Source: SB25 sp050180705 (lineage in GTDB: Bacteria > Bacteroidota > Bacteroidia > Bacteroidales > Tenuifilaceae). From it: a DNA stretch of 64,000 bases. The notes beneath the pieces are model-generated. The model saw only the letters and a list, made by a program, of their open reading frames with translations. It had not been told where the DNA came from and did no database searches. Positions 24,744 to 32,823 of the stretch are shown one piece after another; within the stretch, counting starts at the first letter, position 1; the number at the start of each line of letters is the position of its first letter. The position numbers were made by a program, and so were the translations under genes. Location: assembly GCA_050180705.1 (NCBI GenBank), contig JBFXDX010000019.1, positions 19,183 through 83,182 on the forward strand, given 5' to 3'.

Positions 24744-24812
24744 ATGAACAATCACAGTCAGTCATTTTACTTTTTTTATTTCTATTTCTGCATTGACAAT
24801 GGGGACCGATAG
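24744..24812 (+). CDS. Second Phe/Tyr-rich leader peptide of the pheA operon
   Basis: 22 aa: MNNHSQSFYFFYFYFCIDNG then DR. Residues 8-15 are an unbroken FYFFYFYF run. The end codons contain GGGACC (24802-24807), complementary to GGTCCC in the next terminator, and GCATT (24812-24816), complementary to AATGC (24836-24840), together forming an antiterminator. It lies about 100 bases downstream of the first attenuator, after an ACAAC-rich stretch, with no convincing promoter of its own, so it probably acts in series with the first on the same transcript. Confidence 0.88.
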   Translation: MNNHSQSFYFFYFYFCIDNGDR

Positions 24813-24842
24813 CATTTTGTAAATAAAGTAAAGTTAATGCCG

Positions 24843-24868
24843 AGGTCCCAGAGATGGGGCCTTTTTTG
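24843..24868 (+). terminator. Second phe/tyr attenuator terminator
   Basis: AGGTCCC (24843-24849) pairs with GGGGCCT (24856-24862, one G-U), loop AGAGAT, followed by TTTTTT. It lies 31 bases upstream of pheA. Confidence 0.88.
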
Positions 24869-24898
24869 TTGAAATTTATTAGAATACAGAACTAAGAT

Positions 24899-25747
24899 AT
24901 GAGAAAAAAGGTAGCGATTCAGGGTGTGCGTGGGGCTTTTCATCAGGAAGCAGCCCGAGTTTATTTCAATGAGGATGTTGATATTGTTGAATGCATAACA
25001 TTTAATCAACTAGTTGATAGTGTAGAAAATGGAATGGCCGATTATGGCATTATGGCCGTAGAGAACTCGTTGGTTGGTGGAATTTTACCAAACTATGCGT
25101 TAATAAGAGAATCGACTTTGACTGTAATTGGCGAGGTTTACCTGCGAATTGTGCAGAATTTAATGGCATTGCCAAATCAAACTATCAATTCAATTACAGA
25201 GGTGCACTCGCACCCAATGGCGTTGGCTCAGTGTGATGGCTTTCTTTTAGGAAGGAAGGGCTTAAGGGTTGTTTCATCGGACGATACTGCTCTCAGTGCA
25301 AAGTTTATTGCTGAAAATAACCTTAAGGGAGTTGCCGCAATTGCAAGTGCTGAGGCTGCAAAGGAGTATGGGCTGGAGGTTATAGCTCCAAGTATTGAAT
25401 CGAATAAGGCTAACTATACTCGGTTTATGGTACTTTCTCCTAGGGAGAATAATCAAGGCGAAGAGAAGGTCAACAAGGCTAGTATTGCTTTTGCATTACC
25501 CCACAAATCTGGAAGTTTACAGGATGCACTTCAGTCATTCTCACGCTATGGTATCAATTTAACTATGCTACATTCTCTACCTCAAGTTGGGCAGTGCTGG
25601 GAGTACTATTTTCATGCCGATTTGGTTTTCCGCCATATCGACGACTTTAAACTCGCACAGGCTTCGCTTGCAAGGCATACCAGTTACCTTAAAGTTATTG
25701 GAGTTTACAGTGCAGGAAGTTTCATTAATAGGAATTCAAATAATTAA
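24899..25747 (+). CDS. pheA: Prephenate dehydratase
   Basis: 282 aa. Converts prephenate to phenylpyruvate for phenylalanine synthesis. Periplasmic-binding-like catalytic domain (1-about 185) with GVRGAFHQEAA, MAVENSLVGG, HSHPMALAQC and the catalytic Thr in NYTRFMVLS. C-terminal ACT domain (about 195-275). The Phe-binding motifs are altered: GALV is KSGSL, and ESRP is HSLP (225-228). It is not fused to chorismate mutase, which is instead attached to the DAHP synthase two genes downstream. First structural gene after the tandem attenuators. Confidence 0.96.
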   Translation: MRKKVAIQGVRGAFHQEAARVYFNEDVDIVECITFNQLVDSVENGMADYGIMAVENSLVGGILPNYALIRESTLTVIGEVYLRIVQNLMALPNQTINSITEVHSHPMALAQCDGFLLGRKGLRVVSSDDTALSAKFIAENNLKGVAAIASAEAAKEYGLEVIAPSIESNKANYTRFMVLSPRENNQGEEKVNKASIAFALPHKSGSLQDALQSFSRYGINLTMLHSLPQVGQCWEYYFHADLVFRHIDDFKLAQASLARHTSYLKVIGVYSAGSFINRNSNN

Positions 25748-25758
25748 AATTTATCAAT

Positions 25759-26676
25759 ATGGACCTAAGGAAAAAAAGTTTAGCGATTGTAGGAACTGGC
25801 CAAATAGGTTGTTCTTTAGGGCTAGGACTTCACGGAAAAGTGGGGTTAATAGCCGGTGTCGATACTAATAAAAGTAGTATTGATCAGGCCATTCAACAAG
25901 GAATGGTTGATGTTGAGTGGAGTTTGCACGATGCAATTGCGTATGCAAACATTATAATTGTTGCATGTCCTGTTGATGTCGCCATTCCAATAATTACCGA
26001 GATTTTGGATTACGCTGATGAAAAAACAGTAGTTATTGATATGGGGTCTACAAAGGCATCAATTTGTAATGCCCTTAAAAATCATTTCAACCGGAAAAAC
26101 TTTGTAGCAGCTCATCCAATGGCCGGTTCCTCGGTTATGGGACCAAGCGGAGCTGATATCGATTTATTCTCGGGCTGTAAGACATACATATGTGAGCCTC
26201 AACTATCATCGAGTTTTGCTATCAAGACTGCATCAGAACTGTTTCATCACCTTAATTCAAAAATCGAATACCTAGAGCCAGTTCAGCATGATAGGTTGGT
26301 AGGTTTAGTGTCGCATTTTCCTCAAATGGTATCGTACTCAATGTGCAATGTTTTGAGAGTTGCAGAAAATGATAATCCAGAGTGGGAAAACATTGCCTCG
26401 AGTGGTTTCGATTCAACTTCTCGACTTGCAAAAAGTCCGGCGAGTATGTGGTTGCCCATAGTAAATCAGAATAAGGAAAATGTTCTGAAGTACATTAGTT
26501 TGATGATTGATGAATTACAACGTTTACAGGTAAATATTTCGTCTAGCAATCAATCTGCTATTGCTGATTTTATTGATAGTGCAGTAGATGTTAGAGAAAA
26601 GTTCGAAGAGTCGCGTAAACAGTTAAAAGCAAAAAATAATGGAAAAAGAAATTCTTCCTCAGTTGCTGCCGCTTAG
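25759..26676 (+). CDS. tyrA: Prephenate dehydrogenase
   Basis: 305 aa. NAD(P)-dependent oxidative decarboxylation of prephenate to 4-hydroxyphenylpyruvate for tyrosine. Rossmann motif VGTGQIGCSLGLGL, catalytic His in AHPMAGSS, and HDRLVGLVSHFPQ. The 3' end overlaps the next gene by 38 bases, so its C-terminal tail (KNNGKRNSSSVAAA) is shaped by the overlap. No ACT domain. Confidence 0.94.
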   Translation: MDLRKKSLAIVGTGQIGCSLGLGLHGKVGLIAGVDTNKSSIDQAIQQGMVDVEWSLHDAIAYANIIIVACPVDVAIPIITEILDYADEKTVVIDMGSTKASICNALKNHFNRKNFVAAHPMAGSSVMGPSGADIDLFSGCKTYICEPQLSSSFAIKTASELFHHLNSKIEYLEPVQHDRLVGLVSHFPQMVSYSMCNVLRVAENDNPEWENIASSGFDSTSRLAKSPASMWLPIVNQNKENVLKYISLMIDELQRLQVNISSSNQSAIADFIDSAVDVREKFEESRKQLKAKNNGKRNSSSVAAA

Positions 26677-27736
26677 TAGTTGGAATAGCAGCAGTAAACC
26701 TTTGATAATTGCTGGACCTTGCAGCGCCGAGTCGCCAGAGCAATTGCTTAGCATTGCCAACAGCTTAAAAAAAACAAATTCGATTTCTTACTTAAGGGCT
26801 GGCGTTTGGAAACCAAGAACGACGCCAAATTCGTTTGAGGGTTACGGAAGTGAGGCTTTATCTTGGCTTCGTGATGTAAAGCGTGAAACGGGTTTGCCAT
26901 TTTCAACTGAGGTTGGTAGCCATCAGCACGTTTACGAGGCGTTGAAATTCGGTGCAGATTTAATATGGGTTGGTGCTCGTACCGTTTCAAATCCTTTTGC
27001 AATGCAGGAGATTGCTGATGCATTAAAGGGTGTTGATATCCCTGTTTTTGTGAAAAATCCATTAAGTCCCGACATTGAACTTTGGGAAGGAGCAATCCGT
27101 AGACTTTATAATGCTGGGATCTACAAACTGGGCGCAATTCATCGTGGATTTACGCTTTGGAACAAATCAGTTTTTAGAAATCAACCTTTGTGGGATATTC
27201 CACTTCAGTTAAAAATGCGTCATCCAAATCTTCCAATAATATGCGATCCAAGTCACATAACTGGAAAGAGAAATTTAGTGCCGCTTGTTGCACAGCGTGC
27301 AATGAATCTTCGTTTCGATGGCCTGATGGTTGAGGTGCATCCTTATCCCGATATTGCCCTTAGCGATTCGGCTCAGCAACTAACCCCGGCGCAGTTTGAA
27401 GACTTGTTGAGATTGATTATAAGAGAGGTGAACGTAAGTGAGTCGCAATCTGGTGAAATGCTCGACGAGTTAAGAGCCGAGATTGATATTATGGATGATC
27501 TGCTGGTCTGGGCGCTATCGAACAGAATGGAACTTGCTGGAAAAATTGCATCGGTAAAACGAACAGAGAAAATGCCGGTTTTGCAAACTAATCGTTGGGA
27601 CCAGGTTTTAGAGCGAGTTACTAGTAAAGGTGTTGAATCGGGGTTGCGACCTCAATTCCTAAGAAAGGTTTTCCAGAGTATCCATAAGGAATCGCTAGGA
27701 ATGCAAAGTGAATTGATTGCAAACGAGAATGGATAA
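26639..27736 (+). CDS. Bifunctional DAHP synthase / chorismate mutase
   Basis: 365 aa. DAHP synthase barrel (about 20-260) with IIAGPCSAESPEQ, YLRAGVWKPRTTPNSFEGYG, ICDPSHITG and MVEVHPYPDIALSD. A C-terminal AroQ chorismate mutase helix bundle (about 275-365) has ELRAEIDIMDDLLVWALSNRMELAGKIASVK. The fusion covers the first and the last common steps toward Phe/Tyr, a natural site for feedback. It lacks the N-terminal regulatory domain of the DAHP synthase in the trp operon. Confidence 0.95.
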   Translation: MEKEILPQLLPLSSWNSSSKPLIIAGPCSAESPEQLLSIANSLKKTNSISYLRAGVWKPRTTPNSFEGYGSEALSWLRDVKRETGLPFSTEVGSHQHVYEALKFGADLIWVGARTVSNPFAMQEIADALKGVDIPVFVKNPLSPDIELWEGAIRRLYNAGIYKLGAIHRGFTLWNKSVFRNQPLWDIPLQLKMRHPNLPIICDPSHITGKRNLVPLVAQRAMNLRFDGLMVEVHPYPDIALSDSAQQLTPAQFEDLLRLIIREVNVSESQSGEMLDELRAEIDIMDDLLVWALSNRMELAGKIASVKRTEKMPVLQTNRWDQVLERVTSKGVESGLRPQFLRKVFQSIHKESLGMQSELIANENG

Positions 27737-27774
27737 TTTGAAAAATCAACGTAACTTTGAATATTAAATATTCT

Positions 27775-27842
27775 TGTCATACTGAACGAAGTGAAGTATC
27801 TGTGAATAGAAATTTAGAATTTTCGCTTCGCTCAAAATGGCA
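27775..27842. repeat. REP-like palindromic element between aroF/Q and aroB
   Basis: The left arm is TGTCATACTGAACGAAGTGA and the right arm is its imperfect reverse complement (TTTCGCTTCGCTCAAAATGG, 27821-27840). Reading through it gives HTERSEVS, the peptide seen when this widespread dispersed repeat (consensus CATTCTGAGCGAAGCGAAG) is translated. It extends the aroB frame artificially upstream. Confidence 0.75.
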
Positions 27843-27858
27843 AAAGTCTAACATTTCA

Positions 27859-28881
27859 ATGGAAACAATACTAGTAAAAGGTAAAACGTCAGAATCAACG
27901 ATAATTGTTGGAGAAAACATAGCTAATCTCTCAAAATATATTCTAGGCAAAGGTGTGTTCATTATTACCGATGAGAATGTCGATAAACTCTATAGCAATA
28001 ATTTTCCAGACTTCCCTAAGTACGTTGTGAAGGCTGGTGAAGCATCAAAAAATCTACTTTCGGTTTCTGAAATTTACCGTTGGTTGTTGGATGTTGGTGC
28101 AGACAGAAGTTCTTTCATTGTTGGAATTGGCGGCGGAGTGGTTTGCGATATCGCAGGTTTTGTGGCATCAACCTATATGCGCGGTATTGAGTTTGGGTTT
28201 GTTGCAACAAGTCTACTTGCACAGGTCGATGCCAGTGTGGGAGGCAAAAACGGTGTTGATTTGGATGGCTACAAGAATATTGTTGGAACATTCAACCAGC
28301 CAAGGTTTGTTATTTGCGATACATTGATGTTGAAGACCTTGCCTTCTGTTGAACTATCCAATGGCCTTGCCGAAATGGTTAAGCACACTTTAATTGCCGA
28401 TGCTGCTGATTTTGCATTTATGGAGGAAAATATCGAAAGACTAATGGGCTGCGATGTTGAAGTTATAACCTCCTTGCTGGCTAAATCGGTTCGTATTAAA
28501 GCAAGCATTGTGAGTGCCGATGAGCAGGAGAAAGGCGAACGTAAAAAGTTGAATCTGGGGCACACCTGGGGACACGCTGTGGAGAAAATATCGGGTTTGC
28601 CACACGGGCAAAGTGTGAGTATTGGACTTGAGTTTGCCGCCCGTTTATCAACAGAAAAAGGATTGCTCCAGAATAGAGACTATATGCGATTGATGAATTT
28701 GTTACGCGAGTTGCATCTGCCTATTTGCACCAATATTAATCCTTCACGCATATTCGATGCTCTAACTAAGGATAAAAAGAAGGTTGCCGATTCCATAGAT
28801 TTTATTCTGATGAAAGGAATTGGCGAGGTAATAATTGAAAGGATTGGTTTAGTTGATATTCAAAATTTCATTAAACGTTAA
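27859..28881 (+). CDS. aroB: 3-dehydroquinate synthase
   Basis: 340 aa from the ATG at 27859 (METILVKGKTS). The open frame begins 34 codons earlier but that part is REP element. Motifs: GGGVVCDIAGFVASTYMRGI, TSLLAQVDASVGGKNGVD, and the zinc ligands in EMVKH and HTWGHAVE. Cyclises DAHP to dehydroquinate. The REP element could stabilise or end the upstream mRNA and so change the relative expression of the two halves of the operon. Confidence 0.96.
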   Translation: METILVKGKTSESTIIVGENIANLSKYILGKGVFIITDENVDKLYSNNFPDFPKYVVKAGEASKNLLSVSEIYRWLLDVGADRSSFIVGIGGGVVCDIAGFVASTYMRGIEFGFVATSLLAQVDASVGGKNGVDLDGYKNIVGTFNQPRFVICDTLMLKTLPSVELSNGLAEMVKHTLIADAADFAFMEENIERLMGCDVEVITSLLAKSVRIKASIVSADEQEKGERKKLNLGHTWGHAVEKISGLPHGQSVSIGLEFAARLSTEKGLLQNRDYMRLMNLLRELHLPICTNINPSRIFDALTKDKKKVADSIDFILMKGIGEVIIERIGLVDIQNFIKR

Positions 28882-28915
28882 ATCTTACTTTTTCGATCAA
28901 CAAACAACTATTATT

Positions 28916-29563
28916 ATGCATCCAAAAATTTGTCTAAGCATAGGGAACATTAGTTACGATGAGGCCTTACAGCATCTTCAGAATGTTTCGTTGGCTGAAG
29001 TCAGGATGGACTTGCTAAACTTTACCAACGAGCAGTACTCCTCAGTTTTTAGTCGAGGAGAATGCACTATTGCAACCTATCGTTCCGAGAAGGATTTTGA
29101 GAATTTGTTGGACAGATATATTCAGGCTATAGAACTTGGAAGCACCTGTATTGATGTCGACATAAATGTTCCCGAAATTTATCGCGATAAAATTGCCGAT
29201 TTGGCCCATATAAAAGGATGTAAGGTAATTCTATCGTACCACAATTACGAAAAAACCCCATCGCGGAAGCACCTTAGTCATATCATTGAGAAAATGCTTA
29301 CCTCTGGTGCCGATATTGCAAAAATCGCCTGTATGGCAAAAAGCACGGAGGACTGTTCCAGGGTCCTTGGGCTGTACGAGAAATATCCGAAACTAGTGGC
29401 CTTTTGTATGGGAGATATTGGAAAAATAACCCGTTTGACAGCACCATTGCTTGGCGCACCGTTTACCTATGCATCAATTGTAGGCAAGGAAGTTGCTCCT
29501 GGACAAATGAGTTATCTCGAAGTAGAGAGTTTCATTGAGAAAATAGTAGAAGGTAGTAAGTAG
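28916..29563 (+). CDS. aroD: Type I 3-dehydroquinate dehydratase
   Basis: 215 aa from the ATG at 28916, after an ACAAC-rich leader; an in-frame ATG at 28853 overlaps aroB and is less likely. Schiff-base lysine in DIAKIACMAKS; the catalytic His is in VILSYHNYEKTP; FCMGDIGKITRL and GQMSYLEVESF near the end. Removes water from dehydroquinate to dehydroshikimate. Confidence 0.92.
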   Translation: MHPKICLSIGNISYDEALQHLQNVSLAEVRMDLLNFTNEQYSSVFSRGECTIATYRSEKDFENLLDRYIQAIELGSTCIDVDINVPEIYRDKIADLAHIKGCKVILSYHNYEKTPSRKHLSHIIEKMLTSGADIAKIACMAKSTEDCSRVLGLYEKYPKLVAFCMGDIGKITRLTAPLLGAPFTYASIVGKEVAPGQMSYLEVESFIEKIVEGSK

Positions 29564-29571
29564 TTTGTATT

Positions 29572-30534
29572 ATGAAATCACCTGTAAACAATCAACAATC
29601 ACATATAAATAAGTATTACGCCGTTTTTGGTAAACCAATTCTTCACAGCCGTAGCCCTCAACTTTTCAATTCGGTTTTTGCAACCAAGGGAATAGATGCC
29701 TTTTACACAAGAATCAGGGCTTTGAGTGGCAAGGACGTAGTTGACACTATCAGAAATTTAAATATCTCTGGGGCAAATATTACTACTCCTTTCAAGGAGG
29801 AGGTGATGCCTTACCTCGATTTTATAGCCGATGATGCCAAGAAAATTGGAGGGGTTAACACCATTGTCAATGCTGATGGCAAGTTATCGGGATACAATAC
29901 TGACCATTACGGAGTTACCCATTCTTTTGCTGAATCTGGATTGACTTTGAAAGGTTTAAAATGCCTTATACTTGGGGCAGGTCCTGCTGCAAGGGCTGCT
30001 GTTTATGGCTTAATGAAAAACGGAGCGGAGGTTACGGTTACCAACAGAACTCACTCAAAAGCGCAGTTAATTGCTAATGATTTTGGTTGTAGCATTTTAA
30101 GTATTGATAATGTCAAATCCGGGATTAACCGATATGACGCTGTGGTTTCCACACTCTTGCCCGATGCTAATCCAATTAACGATGTTGACTTACCTTCAAG
30201 ATTAACAATTCTTGACGCTAACTACCGAACATCAAACTTTGGCATTTATGCCGATGCTTTTGACTGTAAAATCATCTCGGGTAAACGTTGGCTTATTAAT
30301 CAGGCTGTTGAATCATACAAGTTGTATTTTGGTGTTGAACCGGATGTCCTGACAATGGAGAATGGCCTTGGTGTTGATTTAGACAGGAACTCAATTAATG
30401 CAATTCCATATTCATCGGGTGCTAGGTTTATGAATCTAATAAATGTTGATATTGTTATTTCGTTGCCTGCAGCACAGGTAGAGTGTTTAAATACTTTTTT
30501 AGATGAAGAGATTTGTAAAGTCTTCGGCAGTTAG
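29572..30534 (+). CDS. aroE: Shikimate dehydrogenase with C-terminal extension
   Basis: 320 aa, about 50 longer than typical AroE. Substrate domain: VFGKPILHSRSPQLFN and NITTPFKEEVMPYLD, with the catalytic Lys in the latter; VNTIVNADGKLSGYNTDHYG; NADP site LGAGPAARAAV and TNRTHSKAQ. The core would end near WLINQAVESYKLYFG; beyond it is an unrecognised tail of about 55 residues that overlaps the start of aroA by 32 bases. The N-terminus (VNNQQSHINKY) includes translated ACAATCAACAAT-type leader sequence. Confidence 0.92.
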   Translation: MKSPVNNQQSHINKYYAVFGKPILHSRSPQLFNSVFATKGIDAFYTRIRALSGKDVVDTIRNLNISGANITTPFKEEVMPYLDFIADDAKKIGGVNTIVNADGKLSGYNTDHYGVTHSFAESGLTLKGLKCLILGAGPAARAAVYGLMKNGAEVTVTNRTHSKAQLIANDFGCSILSIDNVKSGINRYDAVVSTLLPDANPINDVDLPSRLTILDANYRTSNFGIYADAFDCKIISGKRWLINQAVESYKLYFGVEPDVLTMENGLGVDLDRNSINAIPYSSGARFMNLINVDIVISLPAAQVECLNTFLDEEICKVFGS

Positions 30535-31747
30535 TGGCATTATTCAGGCACCAGCATCCAAAAGTGTTGCTCAAAGAGCAATTGCGCTTGCAGCGATGGC
30601 CAATGGACGTTCCGAAGTTATGAATGCAGGCAATAGCGACGATTGCAATGCAGCAATTAGGGTTTGTACAGATTTAGGTGCAACCATTGAAGGTGACAAT
30701 AAATTTTTAATTATTGATGGAGGATTAAAGTTGCCTTCAAAACCGCTGAATTGCGGAGAATCGGGTTTGAGTATCAGGATGTTTTCACCAATAGCATCCA
30801 CATTGAAAGGTGAGATAACATTGACTGGAGAAGGCTCATTGAAGAAAAGACCAATGCAAATTATTACCGATGCATTGGCTCAGTTTGGTGCAGAATGCTC
30901 TACAAATGAGGGCTACTTACCAATCAAGGTAAAAGGACCAATTAAGGGTGGACAAATCTGTGTCGATGGTTCTTTAAGCTCGCAGGTGCTTACAGGGTTA
31001 CTTATTGCTTCTCCAATGGCAAGTTCCGATGTAACTATATTGGTTAATAATCTCAAAAGTATCCCTTACGTCCAGTTGACAATTGATATGATGCGTAAGT
31101 TTGGTGTTGATGTTGAAAATATAAATAACTCCGAGTTCAGAATAAAAGCGCCTCAGCAGTATAAACCCTGCAAATACAATGTTGAGGGAGATTGGAGCGG
31201 TGCTGCATTTTTGCTCGTTGCTGGAGCAATTGCTGGAGAAGTTGAGGTTACAAACCTAAATCCCCGATCGCTACAGGCCGATAGGGCTATCATAAATGCC
31301 CTAATGTGGTGCGGTGCGTATGTTTCAATTCGCGAGAATAGCATTCTTGTTAAAAAGGAGAATTTGACACCCTTTGATTTCGATGCCACGCATTGTCCCG
31401 ATCTATTCCCTCCATTAGTTGCACTTGCTGCACATTGTAATGGAGAATCTAAAATTCTTGGTGTAAATCGATTAAAGGTAAAGGAGAGCGATAGGGCAGC
31501 AACGCTTATGGAGGAATTCACTAAATTGGGAATCGAAATAAAGGTGCAGAATGATTTAATGATAATTCAAGGAGGAAAGGTGAAATCGGCTAAGGTTCAT
31601 TCTCACGACGATCATCGCATTGCAATGGCCTGTGCTGTTGCTGCTTTAAATGGCAATTGCGAGGTTGAAATTGATGGCGCAGAAGCCGTCTCGAAGAGTT
31701 ATCCAGATTTCTTTAGTGACTTAAAGACAGTGACGAGTGACAAGTGA
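30503..31747 (+). CDS. aroA: 3-phosphoshikimate 1-carboxyvinyltransferase (EPSP synthase)
   Basis: 414 aa. Joins PEP and shikimate-3-phosphate. Motifs: APASKSVAQRAIALAA, CGESGLSIRMF, DGSLSSQVLTGLL, KESDRAATLMEE and HDDHRIAMACAVAAL. The N-terminal GNAGT segment is replaced by CGESGLSIRM (cf. LGNAGTAMRPL), as in class II-type enzymes, which are often less sensitive to glyphosate. The end (KTVTSDK) runs into GTGACGAGTGACAAGTGAC repeats. Confidence 0.95.
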   Translation: MKRFVKSSAVSGIIQAPASKSVAQRAIALAAMANGRSEVMNAGNSDDCNAAIRVCTDLGATIEGDNKFLIIDGGLKLPSKPLNCGESGLSIRMFSPIASTLKGEITLTGEGSLKKRPMQIITDALAQFGAECSTNEGYLPIKVKGPIKGGQICVDGSLSSQVLTGLLIASPMASSDVTILVNNLKSIPYVQLTIDMMRKFGVDVENINNSEFRIKAPQQYKPCKYNVEGDWSGAAFLLVAGAIAGEVEVTNLNPRSLQADRAIINALMWCGAYVSIRENSILVKKENLTPFDFDATHCPDLFPPLVALAAHCNGESKILGVNRLKVKESDRAATLMEEFTKLGIEIKVQNDLMIIQGGKVKSAKVHSHDDHRIAMACAVAALNGNCEVEIDGAEAVSKSYPDFFSDLKTVTSDK

Positions 31748-31801
31748 CAATCATAAAAACTTCTTACGATCAACTAATAACTATCAACCATCAACTATAC
31801 A

Positions 31802-32767
31802 ATGAACACATTCGGACGAATATTCAGAATATCAATCTTTGGTGAGTCGCACGGACCTGCTGTTGGGGTTACTATCGATGGTGTTAAACCGGGATTGCCA
31901 TTACAGATAGAAGATTTTACGAACGATATTTCAAGACGCAAATCGGGAGCAAAAGGCACTACGCCTCGTGTTGAGGATGATGTTCCTGAAATTATATCGG
32001 GATGGTTCAATGGTTTTACCACAGGAGCTCCGCTCACTATAATATTCAGGAATGCCAACACTCAGTCGGGCGATTACGAGCGCATTAAGGATTTGCCACG
32101 CCCCGGACACGCTGATTTTGTTGCACATCAAAAATTCAATGGATATAATGATTATCTTGGTGGCGGACACTTTTCGGGTCGTTTAACCCTTGCATTGGTT
32201 GCCGCTGGCGTTGTTGCAAAAAAGATGATTGAGCCAATTAGCGTAAATGCCAAGTTGATTTCGGTTGGAGGTAGTAGTGATATTGAGGCTACAATTAATA
32301 AGGCCCTCGAAAATAACGACTCTGTTGGAGGCATAGTTGAATGTCGAGCAAATAATTTACCTATTGGACTAGGCGAACCTTTCTTCGATTCGGTTGAATC
32401 GCTTATTAGCCATATAGTTTTTGCTGTTCCAGCAATTAAAGGGATTGATTTTGGTTCCGGCTTTTCTGCAGCCGCAATGACAGGCTCTCAGCATAACGAT
32501 AAGTTTTTAGATTCTCAAGGAAAAACTTCGACCAACAATGCGGGAGGAATCTCTGGCGGAATATCCAATGGTAACGAGTTGATTTTCCGTGTAGCAGTAA
32601 AGCCTACATCGAGCATAGGTATTCAGCAACAAACAATTAATCTTGCCAATGGCAAGGTCGAAAACCTAGACATTAAAGGTCGCCACGATGCCTGTATTGC
32701 GTTGCGTGTTCCTGTGGTATTGGAAGCTGCTACAGCAATTGCATTGACAGATTTAATGATGATTTGA
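31802..32767 (+). CDS. aroC: Chorismate synthase
   Basis: 321 aa. Flavin-dependent last step to chorismate. Motifs: FGRIFRISIFGESHGPAVG, RPGHADFVAHQKFNGYNDYLGGGHFSGR and the C-terminal KGRHDACIALRVPVVLEAA. Slightly shorter than most (350-390 aa) but has the expected conserved parts. It is preceded by an ACGATCAACTA-type leader. Last gene of the rightward aromatic operon. Confidence 0.96.
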   Translation: MNTFGRIFRISIFGESHGPAVGVTIDGVKPGLPLQIEDFTNDISRRKSGAKGTTPRVEDDVPEIISGWFNGFTTGAPLTIIFRNANTQSGDYERIKDLPRPGHADFVAHQKFNGYNDYLGGGHFSGRLTLALVAAGVVAKKMIEPISVNAKLISVGGSSDIEATINKALENNDSVGGIVECRANNLPIGLGEPFFDSVESLISHIVFAVPAIKGIDFGSGFSAAAMTGSQHNDKFLDSQGKTSTNNAGGISGGISNGNELIFRVAVKPTSSIGIQQQTINLANGKVENLDIKGRHDACIALRVPVVLEAATAIALTDLMMI

Positions 32768-32776
32768 AAATATAAT

Positions 32777-32803
32777 ACCCCTTTCGCTTTCGCAGAAAGG
32801 GGT
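32777..32803. terminator. Hairpin between aroC and the convergent protease gene
   Basis: ACCCCTTTC (32777-32785) pairs with GAAAGGGGT (32795-32803). The T-run is weak on both strands; the converging genes suggest a shared terminator. Confidence 0.55.
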
Positions 32804-32823
32804 AGGTGTGCTATTGTATGTGT

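Noticed and set aside
27752..27759. Internal promoter TAACTTTG before aroB
   Set aside because: Perfect -7 box, but the nearest TTTG is only 11 bases upstream, so the spacing is wrong; left as a possibility only.
27757..27858. N-terminal 34 codons of the longest aroB frame
   Set aside because: Encoded by a REP-like repeat (HTERSEVS); AroB homologues start at the internal ATG.
32268..32810. Possible shikimate kinase hidden near the end of the aromatic operon
   Set aside because: No GxxGxGKS/T nucleotide-binding motif in any frame between aroC and the protease, nor between other aro genes.
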